Assembly (NCBI GenBank): GCA_035938265.1
Contig: DASZHA010000007.1
Coordinates: 1 to 13,487, forward strand
From: DASZHA01 sp035938265
Lineage (GTDB): Bacteria > Chloroflexota > Dormibacteria > DASZGP01
Reading direction: 5' to 3'
Length of the DNA: 13,487 nt
Position numbers and translations under genes: made by a program. Below the pieces are notes generated by a model. That model had not been told where the DNA came from and searched no databases. It saw only the letters and a list, made by a program, of their open reading frames with translations. Shown here piece after piece: positions 6,522 to 13,203 of the stretch (its first letter is position 1; the number at the start of each line of letters is the position of its first letter).

Positions 6522-7155
6522 CGCCGATCGATTGAACCACGATGCGGTCGTCCTTGATGCGCAGGACGCTGACGCTGGTGAAGTTGGGGAGCACTCGCAG
6601 CGGCCCGGAATCGAGCTTGAGCAGGAACGAGAGGTACATGGTGATGGCGCCGGCGTGGGTCACCGCTGCCACCCGCCCACCAGGCCCGGCCGCGCGGGCG
6701 ATGTCGCGGATGGCGCCGTCCATGCGCTCGATGACCTCGTCCAGGGGCTCTACGAAGGGGATGTAGCCGGGCGCCGGGGGCTCCTTCTCCTCGGTCCCGT
6801 TCTCCCAGTGGGTCTTGACCTCCCGAAGGCGTGGATCGACCTCGATCGGCAGTCCCCCCGGGTCGGCGGCGAGGGCCGCGGTCTCGCGGGCGCGAAGGAT
6901 CTGGCTGCACCACACCATCGACACGCCGGAGGCCTTGAGCCGCTCCCCCAGCAGGGCGGCCTCGCGACGGCCTTTGGGGCTGAGCGGTGGGTCGATGTTG
7001 GCGTCATCAAGGGAGACCAGCTCGGCGTAGGCGTCGCCGTGGCGCACCAGCCAGACCTCGGTCACGCCGTCGGCCTCGACCAGGAAACGCTCGTGCAGCT
7101 GGTCGAGCGCGTGGAGGAACCTGGACCGCGTGCCGGCGTCCACGGACCCCGTCAT
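6481..7155 (-). CDS. Histidine phosphatase superfamily (phosphoglycerate-mutase-like) protein
   Basis: The 224-residue protein has the branch's catalytic set: LVRHGDAY (36-43) with the phospho-accepting H39, R88/R90 in CSQILRARETA, acidic E112 in LREVK, and H167 in VTHAGA. It removes or transfers phosphate through a phosphohistidine; the substrate cannot be read from sequence. It is likely a phosphatase rather than a glycolytic mutase, being short of the mutase-specific insertions. It is the first gene of the operon with the APH kinase and acyl-CoA dehydrogenase, overlapping or nearly touching the kinase. It might clear phosphorylated intermediates of that pathway, which is inference. The ATG at 7155 lies at the end of an unusual leader of three tandem repeats, and its ATGA overlaps the stop of the last mini-ORF there. 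The conserved domain starts near residue 32. Confidence 0.87.
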   Translation of the reverse strand: MTGSVDAGTRSRFLHALDQLHERFLVEADGVTEVWLVRHGDAYAELVSLDDANIDPPLSPKGRREAALLGERLKASGVSMVWCSQILRARETAALAADPGGLPIEVDPRLREVKTHWENGTEEKEPPAPGYIPFVEPLDEVIERMDGAIRDIARAAGPGGRVAAVTHAGAITMYLSFLLKLDSGPLRVLPNFTSVSVLRIKDDRIVVQSIGDVGHLAREELPDG

Positions 7156-7206
7156 GCGGCAGACTCGATCATTGGGCAGCCTCGATCATGGGGCAGACTC
7201 GATCAT
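7152..7206 (-). other. Chain of three overlapping six-codon leader ORFs before the phosphatase gene
   Basis: On the minus strand, ORF 1 (7206-7186) reads MIESAP, ORF 2 (7189-7169) MIEAAQ and ORF 3 (7172-7152) MIESAA. Each TGA overlaps the next ATG as ATGA. The last TGA overlaps the ATG of the phosphatase gene at 7155. All three are products of the 17-bp repeat. Each ATG is preceded by GAG eight or nine bases upstream, except the first, a weak Shine-Dalgarno at best. Whether they are translated is unknown. Confidence 0.45.
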
Positions 7207-7208
7207 GG
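7158..7208. repeat. Three tandem 17-bp direct repeats
   Basis: The units are 7158-7174, 7175-7191 and 7192-7208, with consensus GGCAGACTCGATCATGG. The middle copy has GCC for GAC, and the first copy ends ATTG rather than ATGG; otherwise they are identical. A truncated GGCA follows at 7209-7212. They fill the divergent intergenic region between the phosphatase gene (minus) and the first kinase gene (plus). They therefore lie in the phosphatase leader and just upstream of a TATAAA element facing the kinase. They could be regulator-binding iterons, a translational-coupling device or a simple tandem duplication. Confidence 0.9.
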
Positions 7209-7216
7209 GGCAATGG

Positions 7217-7222
7217 TATAAA
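7217..7222 (+). promoter_or_regulatory. Possible -10 element for the first kinase gene
   Basis: TATAAA stands out in a GC-rich context 62 bases before the kinase ATG. No good -35 hexamer exists at 16-18 bases upstream; that position falls in the third 17-bp repeat, compatible with an activator-dependent promoter. The opposite strand reads TTTATACC, so the same element could serve the divergent phosphatase operon. Evidence is sequence pattern only. Confidence 0.35.
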
Positions 7223-7283
7223 GGGCGCCGGCATCACGATGTCGCCGGCCGCCCGGGCCAGGCGGACGGGATGTGGAGGAGCG

Positions 7284-9530
7284 ATGGCGCTGGAACCGGG
7301 CACTGAGGTCGGCCCTTACCGGGTCATCGAGCAGGTCGGCCAGGGCGGCATGGCGATGGTCTACAAGGCCTACCAGGCCTCGCTCAGCCGCTATGTCGCC
7401 CTCAAGGTGCTGCCGCCGCGGCTGGCCGGCGACCCCGACTTCCAGACCCGCTTCCATGAGGAGGCGGTCCGAGTCGCGGCGCTGCGCCACCCCAACATCC
7501 TCACCGTCATCGACTACGGCGAAGCCGACGGCATCACCTACATCGTCAGCGAGTTCGTCGACGGCGGAACCCTGGCTGCGCAGATGGGTACGCCGCTGCC
7601 GGTGAGCTACGTGCTGGAGGTCCTGGGGCCGATCAGCTCAGCCCTCGATTACGCCCACTCCCGAAGCGTCATCCACCGCGACGTCAAGCCCTCGAACATC
7701 CTGCTGGCGCTGGATGGGCGGCCGCTGCTGACCGACTTCGGCATCGCCCGGATGGTCACCCCCGAGCAGGACCAGAGCGACGCCTCCTCGCTGGTGGGAA
7801 CGCCGACATACATGGCGCCGGAACAGGGGTCGGGGAGGCCCACCGCGGCCTCCGATATCTACTCCACCGCGGTGGTCGCCTACGAGATGCTCACCGGGCG
7901 GCCGCCCTTTGAGGCGTACACCCCAATGGCGGTGATCCTCGCCCACCAGAACGAACCGCTGCCGCTGCCACGCTCGATCAACCCGGAGATCGCACCCGCG
8001 GTCGAGGAGGCCCTGATCAAGTGCCTGTCGCGGAACCCGGATGCCCGCTTCCGGACCACCGGCGCGTTCATCCGCGCCCTCGAGCATGCCGACGCCGGCG
8101 GCGCCGTCCCCGTCGTAGCGTTCACGCCAACGCCCGCGAGTCCACCAGGCGACCCGATGTGGGTTGGTGGCGGGGGCGCCCCACCGCCACCGCCGTCGCC
8201 GCCGGAGACGGGCGGGGCCGGGGGTGGTGGCGGTCGGGTTCGGGCCGGCCTGCCCGACGAGGGCGCCGCCGGCGGCGGCGGCCGCCGCCGGTGGCTGATC
8301 ATCGGCGGACTTGCGCTCCTGGTGCTTCTGCTCCTCGGTGGCGGGGCCTACTACTTCTTCGGCCGGAACACCTCCTCGGGTGGCGGCAACGCATTCGGCA
8401 TTGGCCAGACGAAGGCCTCTCCCAGCCCTTCGCCGGTGGTCCACCAGCCGCTGCTCTTCGCGGTGCTGGAACAAAAGTCGGGCACCGGCCAGAGCTCGTC
8501 GCCACAGCACGACACCGTGGCCATTGCCAACCTCAACGGCGATGCCGTGGCCAAGCAGACGTTCACGGCACGCAGCCTGCCCAACGTCGGCCCGGCCGCG
8601 CCGCTGCTGCAGCCCGAGGCTCGGACCGCCGCCGGGGCGGTCTTCTACGCCGACGGCAAGGGGGTCATCCGCCGGCTGGCGCCCGACGGCTCCAACACTC
8701 AGGCCGGCAGCGTCACCGTCAGCAACGGCCAGCAGGAGCTGGCCTTCGCCGTCAGCCCCGACGGCAAGGTCATCGACGCGACCGTGCTCACCCTCCAGCC
8801 GGTGGTCCCCGCCAGCGACACCAACCCCTTCTCCGGCCCCGGCCCGGGACCGATGCACCTCGAGCTGACCCAGATCCAGGTGGGTGGCGCCAGCAAGAGC
8901 CTGTCCAGCAAGGACATCCCCCAGGAGCCATTCCCGGCGCCGATCCTGCAGATGGTCGGCTGGGACAGCACCGGCGCGATCGCCACCGCCAACACCGCGC
9001 TGGGAACACAGAACCTCACCTTCCCGCACTGGTTCGGCCAGGCCCACCACCTTGACAACAACGGCAACTTCATATCGTCGGCCGAGTTCGGAGGCACCGG
9101 CTGCAACGCCCAGCAGGCGCTGGCCGACGCCACCGTCCTGTGCGTCACCGACGACCGCAGCTCGGTCAGCGTTCGCAACTCCAGCGCCCAGGTGCAGTGG
9201 AGCCTGCCCAAGCTCGCCGCCAACAGCCAGGGCTACTACGCCGCGCTGTCGATGTCGCCCGACGGCAGCATGGTCGCCGTCGGCGGCGGCGCCACCGGCG
9301 GCCCCGCGGGCATCTACAAGAAGACGGGCGCCACGGTGACTTTCCCCAGCAATATGAAGAACTTCCTGCCCGAGGGCTGGCTGGACGCCGACACCGTGAT
9401 CGGAACCAACGGCCAGGGCACGCCGATGGCGCCCGACCAGATGTGGCTGTTCCGGCTCAGCTCCCCAACCAAGGGCGTTGACCTCGGCTTTAAGGGCAAC
9501 TTCGCCGGCGTGGTGCAGCCCGCGACGTAG
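7284..9530 (+). CDS. Transmembrane Ser/Thr protein kinase with predicted beta-propeller-like outer domain
   Basis: The protein has 748 residues. The PknB-type kinase domain (about 11-268) is complete: glycine loop GQGGMAMVY (19-27), K41 in VALKVLP, E59/E60 in helix C, HRDVKPSNIL (131-140) with D133, DFG (151-153), and GTPTYMAPE (172-180). A Pro/Gly-rich linker (280-335) leads to RRR and one membrane helix (about 337-359). The outer part of nearly 390 residues is rich in Gly, Ser and Asn, with repeated SPDGK/SPDGS blades (FAVSPDGKVI, SMSPDGSMVA) that suggest a beta-propeller sensor; I cannot name the ligand. It should sense something outside the membrane and phosphorylate cytoplasmic proteins. 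The ATG at 7284 is chosen because GGAGGA lies just upstream and the kinase fold begins ten residues in. The open frame continues farther upstream only through low-complexity sequence. The next gene is a tandem paralogue 37 bp downstream. Confidence 0.93.
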   Translation: MALEPGTEVGPYRVIEQVGQGGMAMVYKAYQASLSRYVALKVLPPRLAGDPDFQTRFHEEAVRVAALRHPNILTVIDYGEADGITYIVSEFVDGGTLAAQMGTPLPVSYVLEVLGPISSALDYAHSRSVIHRDVKPSNILLALDGRPLLTDFGIARMVTPEQDQSDASSLVGTPTYMAPEQGSGRPTAASDIYSTAVVAYEMLTGRPPFEAYTPMAVILAHQNEPLPLPRSINPEIAPAVEEALIKCLSRNPDARFRTTGAFIRALEHADAGGAVPVVAFTPTPASPPGDPMWVGGGGAPPPPPSPPETGGAGGGGGRVRAGLPDEGAAGGGGRRRWLIIGGLALLVLLLLGGGAYYFFGRNTSSGGGNAFGIGQTKASPSPSPVVHQPLLFAVLEQKSGTGQSSSPQHDTVAIANLNGDAVAKQTFTARSLPNVGPAAPLLQPEARTAAGAVFYADGKGVIRRLAPDGSNTQAGSVTVSNGQQELAFAVSPDGKVIDATVLTLQPVVPASDTNPFSGPGPGPMHLELTQIQVGGASKSLSSKDIPQEPFPAPILQMVGWDSTGAIATANTALGTQNLTFPHWFGQAHHLDNNGNFISSAEFGGTGCNAQQALADATVLCVTDDRSSVSVRNSSAQVQWSLPKLAANSQGYYAALSMSPDGSMVAVGGGATGGPAGIYKKTGATVTFPSNMKNFLPEGWLDADTVIGTNGQGTPMAPDQMWLFRLSSPTKGVDLGFKGNFAGVVQPAT

Positions 9531-9567
9531 GCAAGGCAAGTGCGCGGCACCCACAATATGGGGGCCC

Positions 9568-11082
9568 ATGCCGCTTGTACCCGGCTCAGACCTTGGCCCC
9601 TACCGCATCATCGACAAGATCGGGCAGGGTGGGATGGCCAGCGTTTACAAGGCCTACCACGCGGCCCTCTCGCGGTTCGTGGCGCTCAAGGTCCTGCCAC
9701 CCCAGCTCGCCCAGGACCCGCAGTTCGAACACCGCTTCCGCGAGGAGGCGGTGGCGGTGGCCAACCTCCGCCACACCAACATCATGGCGGTCTACGACTA
9801 TGGCGAGGTCGAGGGCGTCACCTTCATCGTCAATGAGTTCGTCGATGGCGGCACATTCGACCTGCAGATGGGCTCGCCGCTGCCGATCACATACGTCATC
9901 GACATCCTCGGCCCCGTGGCCGCGGCGCTGGACTACGCCCACGCCCGCGGGGTGATCCACCGCGACGTCAAGCCCTCCAATATCCTGGTGGGGCGCGACG
10001 GGCGGCCGATCCTGGGCGACTTCGGCCTGGCCCGGATGATGATGCCGGAGCACGACCTGACCCAGACCGGCATGATCCTGGGCACGCCCAGCTACATGGC
10101 GCCGGAGCAGGGCAACGGCAACCCGGTGCGACAGTCCGACATCTACTCGCTGGGCATCATTGCCTACCAGGCCCTGACCGGGCGGGTGCCCTACCAGGCG
10201 GCGACCCCGATGGCGATCATCATCGCCCACCAGACCGAGCCCCTCCCCCTGCCACGTTCGATCAACCCTGACATCCCGGCCGCGGTGGAGGAGGTGCTGC
10301 TCAAGGTCCTGGCCCGCGACCCGGATGACCGCTATGCCACGGGTGACGCCTTCATCCGAGCGCTGACCAGGGCCAGGGACGCGCCCGTCGAGGCAACCGC
10401 TACCCCCGCCACCGGCGGCGCGCGTCCGTCATCCCCGGCAACACCGTCGTCCCCGGGCGGCGGTGGCTCGCTGCCGCCGGCCGCGCCACCCCAAACGATC
10501 CCGCCGCCCTCACCTGGCCCGACCGCGAGCACCGCGGCGGCGCCAAAACGCTCGCGCACCGGCCTCTGGGTGGCGGGGGTGGTCGGCGGCATCCTGCTGC
10601 TGCTGCTCGTCCTCTGCGGCGGCGGCGGCCTCCTGCTGGCGGCCAACAGCAAGTCCTCGCCGACGCCCAGCGCTGAAGCCAGCGCCACCGGCGACGTGAC
10701 CGTCAAGGGCATGTCGGCGGCCGACGCCACCAAGGTCGCCACCGACCAGGGCTTCCCCAAGTGCGACGCCCAGGGCTACGAGCCGACCAACACCCTTCAC
10801 GTCCTGATCTGCAACCCCCCAGACGGCAATGGCGAGAAGATCTTCTTCTTCACCGACAAGTTCGTAGGCGCCGACGCCCAGGACCCCAGCGCCAAGGTCG
10901 ATTTCGGCACCCAGCAGGACCGAGAGATCGAGATCACCTACACGCTGTTCAAGGCCGCCGACCCCGAGTGCTGTCCCACCGGTGGCACCGCCACGGTGCG
11001 CTTCCAGTGGGACGGCAGCCAGCTCAACGCGCTCGACCAGCTGCCCACCTCCGACGCCAGCAAGGACGGCAGCCGCCGCTAG
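9568..11082 (+). CDS. Transmembrane Ser/Thr protein kinase with LppP/LprE-like outer domain
   Basis: This 504-residue tandem paralogue of the preceding kinase has a complete kinase domain: GQGGMASVY (19-27), K41, HRDVKPSNIL (131-140), DFG (151-153) and GTPSYMAPE (172-180). Hand alignment of residues 1-270 of the two proteins gives 174 identities (64%) with no gaps. A Pro/Ser/Thr-rich linker (275-330) precedes one membrane helix (about 333-358). The outer domain differs completely from its neighbour. A short stretch GMSAADATKVATDQGF (381-396) recalls half a PASTA repeat. DPECCPTGGTATVRFQWDG (465-483), with four of the outer cysteines nearby, resembles the LppP/LprE lipoprotein family of actinobacteria. 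Ligand unknown. The ATG at 9568 is the only in-frame start near the kinase fold; the upstream region has a G-rich run but no good Shine-Dalgarno. It likely shares a transcript with the first kinase and converges on msrB with a single base between stops. Confidence 0.93.
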   Translation: MPLVPGSDLGPYRIIDKIGQGGMASVYKAYHAALSRFVALKVLPPQLAQDPQFEHRFREEAVAVANLRHTNIMAVYDYGEVEGVTFIVNEFVDGGTFDLQMGSPLPITYVIDILGPVAAALDYAHARGVIHRDVKPSNILVGRDGRPILGDFGLARMMMPEHDLTQTGMILGTPSYMAPEQGNGNPVRQSDIYSLGIIAYQALTGRVPYQAATPMAIIIAHQTEPLPLPRSINPDIPAAVEEVLLKVLARDPDDRYATGDAFIRALTRARDAPVEATATPATGGARPSSPATPSSPGGGGSLPPAAPPQTIPPPSPGPTASTAAAPKRSRTGLWVAGVVGGILLLLLVLCGGGGLLLAANSKSSPTPSAEASATGDVTVKGMSAADATKVATDQGFPKCDAQGYEPTNTLHVLICNPPDGNGEKIFFFTDKFVGADAQDPSAKVDFGTQQDREIEITYTLFKAADPECCPTGGTATVRFQWDGSQLNALDQLPTSDASKDGSRR

Positions 11083-11083
11083 G

Positions 11084-11497
11084 TCAGGGCCTGGGCTTCA
11101 GCTCCAGGGAGCAGGAGTTGATGCAGAAACGCTGGCCGGTGGGCTGAGGGCCATCGTCGAAGAGGTGGCCCAGGTGGCCGCCACAGCGCTTGCAGACGAC
11201 CTCGGTGCGACGCATGAAGAAGCTGTTGTCCGACCGCAGCTCCACCGCCTCCTGGACCGCGGGCTCGTAGAAGCTGGGCCAGCCGGTGCCTGAGTCGAAC
11301 TTGGTGTTGGAGTCGAAGAGCTCGGCGCCGCACCCGGCACAGACGAACATGCCATTGTCGTGCACGTTCCAGTACTCGCCCGTGAAGGCGCGCTCGGTCC
11401 CCTTCTCGCGAAGGACGTGGTATTGCTCAGGGGTAAGCTTCTGCCGCCACTCCTCTTCGGTACGCGGAATCTCGGTGCGGGTCTCTTCGGCGCTCAT
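11084..11497 (-). CDS. msrB: Peptide-methionine (R)-S-oxide reductase MsrB
   Basis: The 137-residue protein reduces methionine-R-sulfoxide in oxidised proteins, with thioredoxin as usual reductant. Zinc-binding pairs are C53/C56 (CAGC) and C102/C105 (CKRC). The catalytic Cys is C125 in RFCINSCSLEL, followed by C128. GTGWPSFYEP (70-79) and GHLGHLFDDGP (107-117) are family signatures. Length is typical. No signal peptide is present, so it is cytoplasmic. The ATG at 11497 is favoured over the TTG directly before it because AAGGAG is six bases from the ATG and only three from the TTG. The gene converges on the second kinase gene with one base between the stop codons, and it diverges from the nickel-permease gene. 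No promoter could be defined for it. Confidence 0.96.
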   Translation of the reverse strand: MSAEETRTEIPRTEEEWRQKLTPEQYHVLREKGTERAFTGEYWNVHDNGMFVCAGCGAELFDSNTKFDSGTGWPSFYEPAVQEAVELRSDNSFFMRRTEVVCKRCGGHLGHLFDDGPQPTGQRFCINSCSLELKPRP

Positions 11498-11585
11498 CAA
11501 TTGCTCCTTGCTGGTGGTCTCCGCAGGTTAGAACCGCGGCGGAGGGGAGAGATTCCAAGGTAGCACCCCCAGCCATTCTCGGGAC

Positions 11586-11615
11586 TTGCGACTTAGGTGC
11601 AGTTGCGCGTAAGGT
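11586..11615 (+). promoter_or_regulatory. Probable promoter of the NiCoT-Fur operon
   Basis: TTGCGA (11586-11591), an 18-base spacer, and TAAGGT (11610-11615) fit a sigma-70-type promoter. Transcription would begin near 11622, leaving a short leader with AAGGAGG at 11639-11645 before the ATG at 11651. Confidence 0.5.
11591..11614. promoter_or_regulatory. Imperfect inverted repeat, candidate Fur/Nur-type operator
   Basis: The arms are ACTTAGGTGCA (11591-11601) and TGCGCGTAAGG (11604-11614) around a two-base centre. Eight of eleven positions are complementary. The dyad fills the spacer between the -35 and -10 hexamers of the permease promoter, where a bound repressor would exclude polymerase. 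The Fur-family gene downstream in the same operon is the obvious candidate regulator. AGGTGCA also recurs as a direct repeat (11595-11601 and 11612-11618). Confidence 0.45.
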
Positions 11616-11650
11616 GCATTAGGCGGGTGTCACGGGTCAAGGAGGAGTAG

Positions 11651-12733
11651 ATGGCATCAATCGCGAGCACGCTGTCGAGGGGGTTTGACCGCGGTGAGCG
11701 CACCCGGCTGCTCTCGGCCTACGGCGCCGTTGCCCTGATCCACCTGGTCGGCTGGGGCGCGCTCCTGACCTACGGGGTCGGACACCCCGCCTTCATCGGG
11801 CTCGGCGGCCTGGCGTATACCTTCGGCCTCCGGCACGCCTTTGACGCCGACCACATCTCCGCCATCGACAACACCACCCGCAAGCTGCTGCAGCAGAAGC
11901 AGAAGCCGGTGAGCGTGGGCTTCTGGTTCTCGCTGGGCCACTCCACCGTGGTCTTCGTCATCGCCCTGGCGCTGGGCTTCGCCATCCACTCGCTGGTCGA
12001 CGGGGTGGTTGGCGGCGGTCAGCTACGCAACATCGGCAGCCTGGTGGGCACCTCGGTGTCGGGCGTGTTCCTGGTCCTGATCGGCCTGGTCAACCTCGTG
12101 ATCCTCCTCGACATCGTCCAGATCTACCGGCGGATGCAGCGTGGGGACTACGACCGCGCGCAGCTGAACGACGAGCTCAGCGGCGGCGGGTTCATGACCA
12201 CGCTCTTCGGCAGGCTCTTCCGGCTGGTGAACCGGAGCTGGCACATGTACCTGATCGGCTTCCTCTTCGGTCTCGGCTTCGACACCGCCTCCGAGGTGGC
12301 GCTGCTGGCCATCTCCGCCGGCGCGGCATCGCAGGGGATCCCGTTCCTGGCGGTGGTCTCGCTGCCGCTGATCTTCGCCGCCGGCATGACCCTGATGGAC
12401 ACCACCGACGGCGCCTTCATGTCCAAGGCCTACGCCTGGGCCTTCTCCAACCCCATCCGCAAGGTCTTCTACAACCTGACGATCACCGGCCTCTCGGTGT
12501 TCGTCGCCCTCTTCGTCGGCGTCGTCGAGCTGCTCCAGGTCCTGATCGACAAGGGCGGCCTCTCGGGCGGCCTGTGGGACGCCGTGGGCAGCCTCAACTT
12601 CGCCAACATGGGGTTCTTCATCGTCGGCGCCTTCGTGGCGACGTGGCTTGGGGCGTTCACGATCTTCAAGGTGCGCCGGGTGGATGAGCGCTGGGCGAAG
12701 CTGGTCGACCACGCCGAAGAGGACGCCGCCTAG
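11651..12733 (+). CDS. NiCoT-family nickel/cobalt permease
   Basis: The 360-residue inner-membrane secondary transporter takes up Ni2+ and/or Co2+. The signature HX4DH in transmembrane segment II is present as RHAFDADHI (61-69: H62, D67, H68). The other NiCoT motifs are LGHSTVVF (95-102), LGFDTASE (208-215) and GMTLMDTTDG (245-254). Hydrophobic segments are visible near 23-41, 48-60, 93-115, 133-157, 200-225, 231-250, 274-298 and 318-338, matching an eight-segment topology. Both ends are polar. The ATG at 11651 has AAGGAGG five bases upstream. Its stop overlaps the GTG start of the Fur-family gene (TAGTG), so the two are translationally coupled. Whether nickel or cobalt is preferred cannot be told. 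No urease, hydrogenase or cobalamin gene is in the window to say which enzyme uses the metal. Confidence 0.94.
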   Translation: MASIASTLSRGFDRGERTRLLSAYGAVALIHLVGWGALLTYGVGHPAFIGLGGLAYTFGLRHAFDADHISAIDNTTRKLLQQKQKPVSVGFWFSLGHSTVVFVIALALGFAIHSLVDGVVGGGQLRNIGSLVGTSVSGVFLVLIGLVNLVILLDIVQIYRRMQRGDYDRAQLNDELSGGGFMTTLFGRLFRLVNRSWHMYLIGFLFGLGFDTASEVALLAISAGAASQGIPFLAVVSLPLIFAAGMTLMDTTDGAFMSKAYAWAFSNPIRKVFYNLTITGLSVFVALFVGVVELLQVLIDKGGLSGGLWDAVGSLNFANMGFFIVGAFVATWLGAFTIFKVRRVDERWAKLVDHAEEDAA

Positions 12734-13164
12734 TGGACCGGCTCTCCGAGCTTTCCGACCACGGCTACAAGCGGACCATCCAGCGGGCTCTGATCCTCGA
12801 CATCCTCGAGAATGCCGGCGGTCACCTGACCGCCGAGGAGGTGGCCCGCCTGGTCGAGGAGGGCAGCGTCCCCCTCAACCGCAGCACCGTCTACCGGACC
12901 CTGGACACCCTGGCCGAGATCGGCGTCGTCAAGGCGACCCGCATGGGCCGGGCGCTGTACTACGAGGTCAGCGCCGAGGGTGAGGAGCACCACCACATCC
13001 GTTGCACCCGCTGCCAGAAGATGGTGCACCTCGACGCCGGCCAGGTCGACAGCCTGCTGGGCCGGCTGGCCACCGACCAGGGATTTGAGGTGTCCGACAT
13101 CCAGGTCCTGGTCCGAGGCCTCTGCAAGACCTGCCGCGGACGCCGGGGCAAGGCGAGCAACTAG
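12733..13164 (+). CDS. Fur-family metalloregulator (possibly nickel-responsive, Nur-like)
   Basis: The 143-residue dimeric DNA-binding repressor has a winged helix at 12-80, with recognition helix NRSTVYRTLDTLAEIGVV (49-66). The dimerisation domain has EEHHHIRCTRC (84-94), H99 and D101. Structural zinc pairs are C91/C94 and C131/C134 (CKTC). H86-H88, H99 and D101 are candidate sensing ligands. Length is normal for Fur, Zur, Mur, Nur and PerR, and sequence alone does not separate these; the coupled NiCoT permease argues for Nur-like nickel control. The GTG at 12733 overlaps the permease stop by one base, so it is probably made in fixed ratio to the permease and may repress its own operon through the dyad at 11591-11614. 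An upstream standard Shine-Dalgarno is not evident, consistent with coupling. Confidence 0.93.
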   Translation: MDRLSELSDHGYKRTIQRALILDILENAGGHLTAEEVARLVEEGSVPLNRSTVYRTLDTLAEIGVVKATRMGRALYYEVSAEGEEHHHIRCTRCQKMVHLDAGQVDSLLGRLATDQGFEVSDIQVLVRGLCKTCRGRRGKASN

Positions 13165-13203
13165 ACCTAACCTCGGGCGACGCGACCCCGGCGACGCCCA
13201 GGA

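Noticed and set aside
7158..7208. Repeats considered as a CRISPR array
   Set aside because: Units are 17 bp and directly adjacent, with no spacers and no cas genes nearby.
6987..7283. N-terminal extension of the first kinase by 99 codons
   Set aside because: This part is antisense to the phosphatase gene and the repeats, is low-complexity, and a good ribosome site precedes the ATG at 7284.
7638..9569. A 643-codon open frame on the minus strand
   Set aside because: It is antisense to the first kinase, lacks any recognisable motif and shows the Gly/Val/Arg-rich composition typical of shadow frames in GC-rich coding DNA.
13175..13199. GGGCG/CGCCC hairpin between the Fur-family and MaoC-like genes as a terminator
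   Set aside because: The stem is only five pairs around a 15-base loop and no T tract follows on either strand.
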